A stretch of DNA of 64,000 bases from Solibacillus palustris (GTDB lineage Bacteria; Bacillota; Bacilli; Bacillales_A; Planococcaceae). The notes beneath the pieces are model-generated. The model did no database searches and was not told the origin of the DNA. It was given only the letters and a program-made list of their open reading frames with translations. Positions within the stretch are counted from its first letter, which is position 1. Every line of letters starts with the position of its first letter. Below, piece by piece: positions 27,089 through 35,548 of this stretch. The stretch spans positions 25,733-89,732 of the forward strand of contig NZ_JAKZFC010000010.1 in NCBI RefSeq assembly GCF_022549215.1, written 5' to 3'. The position numbers and the translations under genes are program-made.

Positions 27089-27790
27089 TTAAATCACAAA
27101 TTTATAGCCAAGCCCCTTTACAGTTTTGATGGAAACAGGCTTAGACGGAATTTGTTCGACCTTTTCACGAAGACGGCGAATATGCACCATCAGTGTATTA
27201 TCCGCGCCCAAAAAGTCCTCACCCCATACGTGCTCATATAACAGTTCTTTACTCAAAATTCGGTTTGGATTGCGCATGAAGCAAGCCATTAAACCAACCT
27301 CTTTTGCTGTTAATTCAAGCAGTACACCGTCTTTTTTTATTTCTGTTTCATCGGCATTCATTTCGAATGGTCCGCATATCGTAGAAGTACTTTCAGTGAT
27401 AGTAGATGTGCTTTGAGCAAAACCGAGGCGGCGTAACTGTGCCTTTACACGGAAGGCTACTTCTTTTGGACTGAATGGCTTTGTAATATAATCATCGCCA
27501 CCAATTGCCAGTCCTAAAATTTTATCGACCTCATCAGATTTTGCGGATAAAAATAGCACTGGAATATGCGAGGTTTCACGGATTTTGCGGCATAGTTCGT
27601 AGCCCTCACCGTCTGGTAGCATGATATCAAGCAGTGCAATGGTTGGCGAAAACGTTTTAAATGCCTGGAGCCCTTCTGCGACAGAGCCCGCCGTTTGGAT
27701 TTCGGTGAAGCCTTCTTTTTTGAGCGCGGCTTTCATTAAATTTCGTAAATCCTCTTCATCGTCTACAATCAAAATGCGCGGCTGTTCCAT
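27089..27790 (-). CDS. OmpR-family response regulator, two-component system 1
   Basis: The 233-residue regulator has a receiver domain with the acidic pocket DDEED at residues 10-14, phospho-acceptor Asp55 in LLDIMLPDG and the conserved Lys in ITKPFSPKE. A C-terminal winged helix with AKEVGLMACFMRNP and GLGYKF follows. ATG 27790 is preceded by AAAGGACG and begins MEQPRILIVDDEED; an upstream in-frame start would add 15 unlikely residues. It acts with the kinase encoded just downstream. Targets are unknown. Confidence 0.92.
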   Translation of the reverse strand: MEQPRILIVDDEEDLRNLMKAALKKEGFTEIQTAGSVAEGLQAFKTFSPTIALLDIMLPDGEGYELCRKIRETSHIPVLFLSAKSDEVDKILGLAIGGDDYITKPFSPKEVAFRVKAQLRRLGFAQSTSTITESTSTICGPFEMNADETEIKKDGVLLELTAKEVGLMACFMRNPNRILSKELLYEHVWGEDFLGADNTLMVHIRRLREKVEQIPSKPVSIKTVKGLGYKFVI

Positions 27791-27982
27791 AGAAGCACGT
27801 CCTTTCAAAAAACTAGTATTTTTATTATAAAACATTTGGGAATGTTTTACCTTTGTGACAATTCAAGTCGTAATGCGTATGAAAAAAATTGTATAATAGA
27901 GGAAGAAACAGTTTGCCGATTATAAGTACGGTAAAATAATCGCTCGTATTTTTTGGGTTTTCATATTATAGGGGGTTTTTAC

Positions 27983-29356
27983 ATGACAAATGAAGTTAAC
28001 ACAGCAAACAACCCTGCAATGGATGTAGGAGAAACACTAACATTTATCGAGGAGCCGATTGTACAAGCGGCTGAAACGTTATTTGTAAATGAATTTACAG
28101 ACGGAATTTTAAATCCGAATGTACCGATGTTAGGACCACTAAAAGACGGGGGTACGATTATCGCGAATACAGCACCGGGTTGCTGGGGACCGATGATTAC
28201 ACCAGCAATTCGTGGCGGCCATGAGGTGACAAAGCCTGTTTACATTGAAGGCGCGGAAGTAGGCGATGCGCTTGTTATTGAAATCCAATCTATTCAGGTA
28301 ACATCGATTGCGACTTCTTCAGGAACGGATGAAGCACAAAGCGACCGTTTTATTGGAGACCCGTTTGTTAAAGTCAAATGCCCAGGTTGCGGGAAGCTTT
28401 ATCCATCAACAATTGTACAAGGTATCGGTCAAGAAGCGGTAAAATGTGCGACATGTGGTACGGACACAACACCATTTAAAATGTCAAACGGCTACACGAT
28501 GGCGCTTAGTCCTAAAGGGGATATTGGTTTAACACTTGGTAAAGAAGCGGCGCGACGTATCGCACAAAATGCAAAAGAATTTATGCGTACACCTGAAAAT
28601 TCGATTCAAAATCCTGTCACTGCTTTTGCGCCGAGCGATTTAATTGGGCTAATGGCGAGAATGCGTCCATTTGTAGGGCAACTTGGGACAACGCCATCAA
28701 AAGCAATGCCGGATTCACATAATGCCGGTGATTTCGGGACTTTTTTAATCGGCGCACCACATGAATTTACGATGACGGAAGACGAATTAGATATTCACCG
28801 TACAGATGGTCATATGGATATAAGTCGTGTACGCGCGGGGGCGGTTGTTATTTGTCCGGTAAAGGTGCCAGGTGGCGGTGTGTATGTTGGAGATATGCAT
28901 GCGATGCAGGGTGACGGCGAAATCGCGGGGCACACAACGGATGTTGCTGGTATTGTGCAGCTAAAGGTAAGTGTATTGAAAAAGGTTGGTTTGCAAGGAC
29001 CGATTTTATTGCCTAATGGCGAGGATCTTCCTTATACAGCGAAGCCTTTTACAAAGGAAGAAAAGCGTATTGCGCGTAATTTAGCAGAAGAATTCGGTGT
29101 CAAAAATATTGAAGATAGCTTCCCATTGTCGATTGTGGGCTCAGGCGCAAACTTAAATAGTGCGACTGACAATGCATTAGCACGTGCAGCAAAACTCTTT
29201 GATTTACCGGTAGAAGAAGTGAGAAACCGTGCGACCATTACTGGCTCTATTGAAATTGGTCGTCATCCAGGAGTTGTGACAGCTACCATGCTGATGCCAA
29301 AGTCGCTATTAAAGCAGGCGCGCATTTATAAACCAATTAAGCGTCAATATGATTGA
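27983..29356 (+). CDS. Acetamidase/formamidase family protein
   Basis: This 457-residue member of the FmdA/AmdA family hydrolyses short-chain amides to acid and ammonia. Family landmarks include NTAPGCWGPMITPAI near residue 58, GGHEVTKPVYI, HTDG-like RTDGHMDISRV and GDMHAMQGDGEI, which supply metal ligands. An insertion near residues 133-160 carries two CxxC pairs (CPGCGKLYP and CATCGTD), resembling a small zinc ribbon. RBS GGGGG lies 8 bases before ATG 27983. It may be co-transcribed with the hypothetical gene 65 bp downstream. Confidence 0.88.
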   Translation: MTNEVNTANNPAMDVGETLTFIEEPIVQAAETLFVNEFTDGILNPNVPMLGPLKDGGTIIANTAPGCWGPMITPAIRGGHEVTKPVYIEGAEVGDALVIEIQSIQVTSIATSSGTDEAQSDRFIGDPFVKVKCPGCGKLYPSTIVQGIGQEAVKCATCGTDTTPFKMSNGYTMALSPKGDIGLTLGKEAARRIAQNAKEFMRTPENSIQNPVTAFAPSDLIGLMARMRPFVGQLGTTPSKAMPDSHNAGDFGTFLIGAPHEFTMTEDELDIHRTDGHMDISRVRAGAVVICPVKVPGGGVYVGDMHAMQGDGEIAGHTTDVAGIVQLKVSVLKKVGLQGPILLPNGEDLPYTAKPFTKEEKRIARNLAEEFGVKNIEDSFPLSIVGSGANLNSATDNALARAAKLFDLPVEEVRNRATITGSIEIGRHPGVVTATMLMPKSLLKQARIYKPIKRQYD

Positions 29357-29421
29357 TTGCCACGTTTTTAGTGCTCACTTTTCGGGAAAACAATCTAATA
29401 GAAATATAGAGAGGTGATACA

Positions 29422-29940
29422 ATGCAGCCAGTAATCAGAAAAATTGAAGCACTTGTCCTCTCGATTAGCGTGCAATCGGGTGTCGGTATTATCGAAACGA
29501 TAAGTGAAAAAGATGAAACGAAAAAAGCGATATTAAAAATTACAGGGCAAACACCGCTTTTGACAAAAGACGGTCATCGAATTGGTGTATCAGCGATTCC
29601 GGTGAAGGGTCGCATTATTGCATTTGTTGACTCTAAAACGCCACTGCCAATGGTGTCACCGCCACAAACAACACCGCTGTTAGTCATTTTTGATCAGTAT
29701 GACAAAAAGGGCGAAGTGGTCATTGGAGCGTTTGATGAAATGCAATATAGCGAGCAATTGAAACTGAAATTACACATAAAGGATTCAACGGAAATGGTTG
29801 ATTTGCAAGGGAAGCGTGTTGAAAAAGAGGAGCTGATAGGTAAAATCCTCATCGTTTTTTATAGTACGACAACACGTAGTATCCCAGCCCAAACGAATCC
29901 AACAAAAATTATTGTGACGGATGTTTTATCAACGGAATAA
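29422..29940 (+). CDS. Conserved hypothetical soluble protein
   Basis: The 172-residue product has no signal peptide or membrane helix and an alternating hydrophobic pattern suggesting beta structure. A segment KDGHRIGVSAIPVKGRIIAF sits in the middle. I do not recognise a family. GAGAGGTGA precedes the ATG. It follows the amidase gene by 65 bp in the same direction and is followed by a repeat element, so it is probably the end of that transcript. Confidence 0.6.
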   Translation: MQPVIRKIEALVLSISVQSGVGIIETISEKDETKKAILKITGQTPLLTKDGHRIGVSAIPVKGRIIAFVDSKTPLPMVSPPQTTPLLVIFDQYDKKGEVVIGAFDEMQYSEQLKLKLHIKDSTEMVDLQGKRVEKEELIGKILIVFYSTTTRSIPAQTNPTKIIVTDVLSTE

Positions 29941-29994
29941 TGCCAAGAAACTGCGTTAAATGTGAAGACGTTTAATGTAGTTTTTTAACTTTTT

Positions 29995-30112
29995 TCAGCA
30001 GGGGTTCAAACCCCGACTGAATCAAATTAGTGCCCTCGGCGGATGTCACAGATTTTAAAAGAAAATTTCCCAGCGGGTTCAAAAAATGGACGCAATTACG
30101 CCGAGGTGTAAT
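29995..30112. repeat. Modular hairpin repeat, reverse-oriented copy
   Basis: On the minus strand this reads AATTACACCTCGGCGTAATT (a hairpin), a T-rich stem region, TTAAAATCTGTGACATCCGC, then TTGATTCAGTCGGGG...CCCCTGCTGAA, a second hairpin around TTTGAA. The GTGACATCC block and first hairpin match copies at 22.75 and 60.15 kb. It lies between two genes in the same direction. Confidence 0.72.
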
Positions 30113-30196
30113 TGATTTTTTTATTTCGTAGTCATTTAATGTTTGTTATATTTTTCTATAGAGTGAAAGAGGGATGTGTTAAAGGAGGAATGGCTG

Positions 30197-31645
30197 TTGT
30201 TGCTTCCATTTGATGAGCAGCTTTTAAAGGAGACGCAGGGACAGATTGGGGTAGAGCTAGAGAAAAAGTTGCGAGAGACATGTGATGAAACATCGATTTG
30301 GGGTGTGACATTCGATAGTGAAAGCTTTTTATTTGAACAGGAGCGTGCGGAAAAATTCTGCTTTTTGCTACTGAAAAATTATTGGGGGAAAGTGAATTTA
30401 TTTTTTTATGATTCTTTTCATGAGGCAAATTTTAACGTAGAAGTGGTCAATGAAAAAATTCAGCAATTTTTTAATGAGCCAGAAAATAAGAAAGCACTAT
30501 TTGCATTTATACATAAACAAGGAGAGATTCGTTTTTCGCAGCTAATTGAATTTCTTTTTGCAAAATCGATTCAAACACCCGTATCCGAAACAGGCTTAGA
30601 ACGACTGATTGTTTATAAAGTGGGCGAGCGCTATTTTGTGCAGCCGCTTTACTCGGATCAGGGCGAATTTTGGGAATATATCACCGCCAAAAAAATCTAT
30701 TCGCTCTATTTACAGCAATCTTTATCAGTAATTGAGCGACCACTGCAAATGATGCGTACTTTTAAATTGATGCTACAACCACAGTTTAGTAAAAATCGAG
30801 TAGCGACAATGATTCATAAGCTTGTTCAGCATATCGATTATGAAAATCCTAAAAGTTACGCATTAAAGCAGCTGCATTTATTTAATATTTGTTCACATTT
30901 TACAAGTGGGCGCCGTCATTTTAAGAAATTGCGAAAATGTGTAGCCAATGTCCAATCTGAGTGGAATCAGGGGGGCTTTGCGCTCAACGATAAGGAGCAA
31001 ACGTTGCTAAGTTATATGCTGTTTCAGGAGGCGATTGTACGAAATGACAATGCGACGATTATGAAGCATGGGCTGCATCTAATTGAAGAGGAGCGTTTAT
31101 CCAATCACGCAATCGAGCTCATTGTTGATTATGAAGATGTTTTGCAAAGTATGAGTCCACAGCCACACGCACTTGTGAAAAATTACAATGAAAATTATCT
31201 GGAGCATTTATTTTTCGTATTAATTGACACGCTTGTAAAAGAGGAGCAATGGCAGCAAGCGTTTGAGCTAGTAAAATGCTATGAGCTTGCCACATGTTCG
31301 GCCATTTTTGAGTTGTTACAGGCACAAAATCCACAGTCGATGCTGCATGTAATTGAAGCAACTGTTCAGCAAGATATTGCGGTGTTAGTCGATGGGACCG
31401 CCCAAAATATCCGTGATTCGCTTGTGACATGGCATGCGCAATATGTAGAAAAAAATAGTGAATATTATGAAATGGCCAAAATGACATCACGCCATATGTG
31501 CAATTTATTAAAAATATTATTTTATGCTGAACAAGATTTTCTAGTAGAAAAGCTATTAGCTGTTTATAAGAAATATTTACTTTTCTCAACACACTTTGAA
31601 AATTTACGTCAGTTTATAGAACAGCGTACGGCATTAACAGTGTAA
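30197..31645 (+). CDS. Large hypothetical cytoplasmic protein
   Basis: The protein of about 482 residues is Gln/Glu/Leu-rich and largely helical, with no signal peptide or membrane helix and no recognised motif. Start choice is uncertain: TTG 30197 lies 8 bases after a perfect AAAGGAGG, while GTG 30176 in the same frame is too close to its only ribosome-like sequence. The helical character of residues 150-480 suggests tandem helical repeats, but I cannot see a clear period. It has a weak bias to Gln and Phe relative to neighbours. Confidence 0.6.
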   Translation: MLLPFDEQLLKETQGQIGVELEKKLRETCDETSIWGVTFDSESFLFEQERAEKFCFLLLKNYWGKVNLFFYDSFHEANFNVEVVNEKIQQFFNEPENKKALFAFIHKQGEIRFSQLIEFLFAKSIQTPVSETGLERLIVYKVGERYFVQPLYSDQGEFWEYITAKKIYSLYLQQSLSVIERPLQMMRTFKLMLQPQFSKNRVATMIHKLVQHIDYENPKSYALKQLHLFNICSHFTSGRRHFKKLRKCVANVQSEWNQGGFALNDKEQTLLSYMLFQEAIVRNDNATIMKHGLHLIEEERLSNHAIELIVDYEDVLQSMSPQPHALVKNYNENYLEHLFFVLIDTLVKEEQWQQAFELVKCYELATCSAIFELLQAQNPQSMLHVIEATVQQDIAVLVDGTAQNIRDSLVTWHAQYVEKNSEYYEMAKMTSRHMCNLLKILFYAEQDFLVEKLLAVYKKYLLFSTHFENLRQFIEQRTALTV

Positions 31646-31735
31646 TTCGCAAAAAATTACAACTTTTCGTGTGATTTTTCTCACAGCGAACAAGCGATTC
31701 CTTCTATTACACTTAACGTAGAAGGAGTGAGCAAA

Positions 31736-31828
31736 ATGATTAAAGGATTTTTATTAAGCTGTGTTGGCGTAGTATGTTCTGTTTTACTAGGCATGAGTAT
31801 TTATTTTAGCTTCGTATCGGTAGGATGA
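31736..31828 (+). CDS. 30-residue single-helix membrane peptide
   Basis: A strong ribosome site (GAAGGAGTGAG) stands 6 bases before ATG 31736. The 30-residue product starts MIKGFLLSCVGVVCSVLLG and is nearly all hydrophobic, with two cysteines, forming one membrane helix. The size, helix and ribosome site suggest a genuine small protein. I know no named relative. Confidence 0.5.
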   Translation: MIKGFLLSCVGVVCSVLLGMSIYFSFVSVG

Positions 31829-31849
31829 GTGATGAAATAAGGTGTATCA

Positions 31850-32000
31850 ACGAGGGGGGTGTCCGAGAAGTAATTCTGGGACACCTCCTTTGCGCCGAGG
31901 ATGGTGGAAATTTTATTTCGACCACCGCAGAAGCACCGCCTGCAGCGGATAATTAATACACGAACGAAGCACTGCGCGAAAAGTAAATACTTTTCGCGCA
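31850..32000. repeat. Modular hairpin repeat, copy B
   Basis: It holds a first hairpin GAGGGGGGTGTCC/GGGACACCTCCTT with loop GAGAAGTAATTCT (about 31852-31891), a conserved block ACCACCGCAGAAGCACCGCC continuing to GCAGCGG (31921-31948), and a final hairpin TGCGCGAAAAGTA/TACTTTTCGCGCA (31973-32000). Compared with the copy at 4.84 kb, the middle nested stems are missing and the last stem has changed from TGTCC/GGACA to TGCGCG/CGCGCA while staying paired. Confidence 0.75.
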
Positions 32001-32040
32001 GCTCCTTTTGTTGTCTGATTGGGGTGACACGTTGAGATGG

Positions 32041-32180
32041 TGCGATTTATCCCGAGAAGACGCCCACTTCAAACTAGCAAGTGTTAGGAGACAGCTAAGT
32101 GGACGAACAATTGTCCCTAAAAGTCCGATTGGTGGAAGCTAATGCTGGGTAGGGGTCGCGGAAAACCCCACCGAGCAAAG
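32041..32180. other. Structured non-coding block of unknown nature
   Basis: This 140-bp stretch has no open frame with a ribosome site but several local stems: CACTT/AAGTG (about 32065-32083), GGAC/GTCC (32101-32116) and GGGG/CCCC around TCGCGGAAAA (32152-32169). Its base use differs from nearby AT-rich spacers. It could be an unlabelled RNA or the end of a lost mobile element; I cannot name it. Confidence 0.35.
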
Positions 32181-32187
32181 TTTCTTT

Positions 32188-33373
32188 TTATTTTAGAACG
32201 CCTAATTTCGTCAATTCTTCAATATGTTGTTTTGAATAGCCATACGCTGTTAAAATTTCGTCGGTATGTGCGCCCATTTTTGCGCCGACATATTGATAAT
32301 TTGGCTCGACGCCTTCAATTTTTAAGGCGGTTCCAATTTGGCGCTGTGTTGTGCCGTCTAATTTTGGCACGTCGACAAGCATATTGCGTGCTTTGATTTG
32401 TGGATGCTCACATGCTTCATCGAATGTTAGTACGGGTTCAACACAGCCATGGAAATCCTCGTTGAAAATTTCTAGCCATTGCGCAAATGTTTTGGAGCAA
32501 AAGGCATCCTTTACTGCTTCTTTAAAACGTTGTTGTGTGTAAGTCGAATCGTTGAAGGTGTTGCCGATTAGCTCTGGAATATCGAGCGCTTCACATAAGA
32601 GCTTGCGAAATTGTGGCTCCAGGCTGCCAACCGAGAAATAGCGCCCATCTTTTGTACGATAGTAATCGTAAAATGTGCCGCCATTTAAAATTTCCTCTTC
32701 GGGCTGTGGTGCGCGGCCACTTCCGAAATATTGCGCGCCGTATAGTGCGTTCATCGCAAACATGGCATCCGTCATTGAAACGTCGATAAATTTACCCTTG
32801 CCCGTTTTTTCACGGTGAAGCGCGGCTGCCAAAATGCCGACTGCTGCATGCATTGTCCCCCCAGCGATGTCTGCAATTTGAATGCCCATTACGGCTGGTT
32901 TTTTTATCCTTTAAGCGAGAATGGTTAAGCACCCCACCAATAGACAAATAGTTGTTGTCATGACCAGGGCGCGTTGCATAGGGACCTGTTTGTCCGTAGC
33001 CCGTAATCGAGCAGTAAATAAGGCGTGGATTAAGTTCACTTAGCGTCTCATAATCAATCCCAAGGCGCTTCATCACTCCTGGACGGAAGCCTTCAATGAC
33101 AATGTCGTAATCCTGCACAAGCTTTTTAATAATGTCGACTCCGGCATCTGTTTTTAAGTTGATTTGTAGTGATTTTTTTGAGCGATTCAAATGTTGGTGA
33201 ATATACGACTCGCGGTCATCATCATACGGTGGCATTATGCGCATTAAATCCACGCGGCGCTCGGATTCGATATGAATCACCTCAGCACCCAAATCTGCAA
33301 ACATCATCGTCGCAAGTGGCCCCGGTAATAGCGAGCTAAAATCTAAAATTTTTAACCCATTTAAAATTGTCAT
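32188..33373 (-). pseudogene. CaiB/BaiF-type CoA-transferase with a one-base frameshift
   Basis: Two frames together make one family III CoA-transferase of about 395 residues. The N-terminal part (33373 to about 32905) starts MTILNGLKILDFSSLLPGPL and ends near SIGGVLNHSRLKDK. The C-terminal part begins near KPAVMGIQIADIAGGTMHA and runs to 32188. The frames switch at a run of seven T on the plus strand (32899-32905); six would restore LKDKKPAVMGIQIADIAGG. Family members move CoA between carboxylic acids using an Asp nucleophile. It is either a recent pseudogene, a slippage site or a sequencing error. Confidence 0.82.
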
Positions 33374-33621
33374 GACTCCATCCCCCTTATGCGATCAATA
33401 CAACAAACTGTAATAATACAACGGTATTTTATTTTAAACAGTATTATAACAGTAGCGGCGATAAATTCCTATAATTATCCTTTTCTTATTAATAGAAATG
33501 TATGAAATAAAATATGAGTATAAGAAAATAAGCCACAAAAAAAGATATTACATTTAATGTAAGTATATTTCAAATTATCTGAAAATTATAGTGCGAAAAT
33601 GAGCAAAGTTTGATGGAAATA

Positions 33622-33651
33622 TAAAAAACTCGAGAGAATCATTCTCTCGAG
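33622..33651 (-). terminator. Terminator downstream of the CAP-domain gene
   Basis: CTCGAGAGAAT and ATTCTCTCGAG form a perfect 11-bp stem around one C, followed on the minus strand by TTTTTTA. The stretch 33374-33621 on the other side holds no gene I can see. Confidence 0.8.
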
Positions 33652-33663
33652 CTCCATAGTCTA

Positions 33664-33778
33664 GGCTAAAGCGCCAGTCCCTCGGCCATTTCGATCCCTC
33701 CTGCAAAAGTGGTGGTGCGTCTACTTTTGCGTCGGGCTCTCCAATGTCTGTCGGGGCTGGAAGGGCGCTTTAGCGCTT
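33664..33778. repeat. Three-way-junction-like repeat overlapping the CAP gene stop
   Basis: The ends CTAAAGCGCC and GGCGCTTTAG pair over 10 bp. Next come AGTCCC/GGGGCT, and an inner hairpin GCAAAAGT/ACTTTTGC. The layout resembles a widespread Bacillales intergenic repeat beginning GTCTAGCTCCAGCGCCTAG, from memory. The stop codon of the CAP-domain gene lies inside it. Confidence 0.6.
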
Positions 33779-34960
33779 TTCTAATAGCGAATAAAAATTG
33801 ATTGTAAAGTAGGGCTGGTTCTTGTTGTTGAAGTCTACACCGACAAAAACATGGGTGAATTCTTTTCGTAAAATATTTTCACGGTGACCAAGTGAGTTCA
33901 TAAGTGCTTCGTGTGCATGAATCGCGCTGTATTGACCGTAGGCTAGGTTTTCACCCCACCAATCGTATGTTAAGCCGCCTTGTTTCATACGATCGCCACC
34001 GCGCAGACTATTTAAATCGGAATGGCTGAAGAAGTTGTTGTCGGCCATGCTTGTACTATGCTTACGAGCAACAGAATTATATGTTGGTGTATATGTTAAT
34101 GGTTTTAACCCTTCAGCAACACGTGTTTGGTTTATTAATTCGACCATTAAGTTTTCGAAGCCGTCACGTAATTCTTGTGATTGTGTAGCAAAGAAGCCTA
34201 ATTTCGACATTTCTGTAGCAGCACTTATCCAACTAACGGAACGAATTATGTCGTTTTTATGGGCATCGTAGAAAAATGTTACATATTGATTGTCGATGAA
34301 ATAGGTACCGCTTGTTTCTTGCCCATATTTGTCTTTGTAATTTTGTGTGTATTTCGTGTTGTTTTTCGTAATGCTTGTTAGTGGATCGCCGTATTTTACT
34401 TTAACCGAATTGCGTGTGTCGCCAACTTTAATCTCGAAAACTGTTTGACCGGAACGTGTTTCATAGCCGCCAACAGTAGCGGCGTTTTTTGTACCTATTA
34501 AATGGAATTGCTTATAGTCAGACGAAGGCATGTTCCATTGTAAATCATATTCAGAGGCAAATGTTTTTACTGCTGAATCAGAAGCCGCTTTTTTTACGGT
34601 TGTAAATGGAATGATGATTTCTTGGTTCATTGCATTTCCATTGGTTGATTTTAGATTATTCGTTACAACAATTTTGTAGCTACTACTATAATTAAGCTCT
34701 GTCGCGGGTTGGACTGTTAATTCTCTTCCGAAAATCGTTGTAATGATGGCGATTCGTTTGTTGTTTGCATCAACTAAGTAAACATTGTTGGCGATTGAAT
34801 TAGCATCGATCTTTTGTTTAAACGTAATCGTCCATTTCTTATTGATTGCTATATTTGAATAGGATTTCCATTGAGTAGATTCTGTTGTATTTGTGCCTAG
34901 TAATCTGGTGCTAAAAATGATAGGGATGATGATAGACATCATGAAACTTGTTTTTTTCAT
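33770..34960 (-). CDS. Secreted CAP (SCP/PR1)-domain protein with Ig-like domain
   Basis: The 396-residue exported protein has a signal peptide (about residues 1-23), an SbsA-type Ig-like domain (about 25-120, with KWTITFKQKIDANSIANNVY), a CAP-associated N-terminal region (about 140-250) and a C-terminal CAP domain. CAP signatures are LINQTRVAEGLKPLTYTP, ARKHSTSMADNNFFSHSD and GENLAYG followed by SLGHRENIL. Bacillus relatives (YkwD-type) are spore- or wall-associated with unknown activity. Its last bases and stop lie in an intergenic repeat. Confidence 0.88.
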   Translation of the reverse strand: MKKTSFMMSIIIPIIFSTRLLGTNTTESTQWKSYSNIAINKKWTITFKQKIDANSIANNVYLVDANNKRIAIITTIFGRELTVQPATELNYSSSYKIVVTNNLKSTNGNAMNQEIIIPFTTVKKAASDSAVKTFASEYDLQWNMPSSDYKQFHLIGTKNAATVGGYETRSGQTVFEIKVGDTRNSVKVKYGDPLTSITKNNTKYTQNYKDKYGQETSGTYFIDNQYVTFFYDAHKNDIIRSVSWISAATEMSKLGFFATQSQELRDGFENLMVELINQTRVAEGLKPLTYTPTYNSVARKHSTSMADNNFFSHSDLNSLRGGDRMKQGGLTYDWWGENLAYGQYSAIHAHEALMNSLGHRENILRKEFTHVFVGVDFNNKNQPYFTINFYSLLEKR

Positions 34961-35548
34961 ACTCGACTTTTCCCCCGTGTTCTATATGTTCACGAAGGTA
35001 TTCTATAACGAACTTAAGGGGGATTTCATGCCATATGATTGAGTCTATCAGATGCATCAACCCTTGTTGATACTCTGTTTAGGTGATATGTTCTAGAAAA
35101 TATCCAAAAAATTAAAATGGGTTTTCGTGGATAAAATTTATATAGAAATAACATTTCGTACTGAGGCACAAGTTTTTTACATAATCGATATAAAAAATGC
35201 GGAAAATTTATTGGTTACTTATGTTAAATTACATATACACATTTTCGACATTTTAAACTAGTTAATTTTACTTATTTTATGTACATTTATAATATATTAC
35301 CCAAAATATTACGACTTATTAGGAATATAAGGGAGTTCGGGCTAGGTGATTCCTTTTATATCAACGTTTGAATGAATGCTAAGAACGATTTGTGTTTTTC
35401 TAACCCAACTGTTAAGGGCTTGTACGAAAAGTAAAACAAATCGCTCTTTTTTATACAGTTTTACCTAAGGTTTGCCGATATAAAGATAGTAGCATTACAA
35501 GTAGATTCAGCATGACTTTACAATTCAAAAAGGGAGGTATTCTCTAGA
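34961..35548 (+). promoter_or_regulatory. Long AT-rich leader of the large SLH protein gene
   Basis: There is no gene in this 588 bp. Near the end, CGATTTGT (about 35387-35394) pairs with ACAAATCG (about 35439-35446), extended by T/A pairs, and is followed by TTTTTT. This is either a terminator of an upstream transcript or an attenuator in the leader. The gene has a good ribosome site (AGGGAGG). Long leaders are common in S-layer genes. Confidence 0.5.

Noticed and set aside
31119..31592. Minus-strand frame of 157 codons
   Set aside because: It is antisense to the large hypothetical gene, His/Gln-rich and without a ribosome site.
32041..32180. T-box leader
   Set aside because: The GGTCGCGG run recalled a T-box antiterminator, but the conserved T-box sequence and a downstream aminoacyl-tRNA or amino-acid gene are missing.
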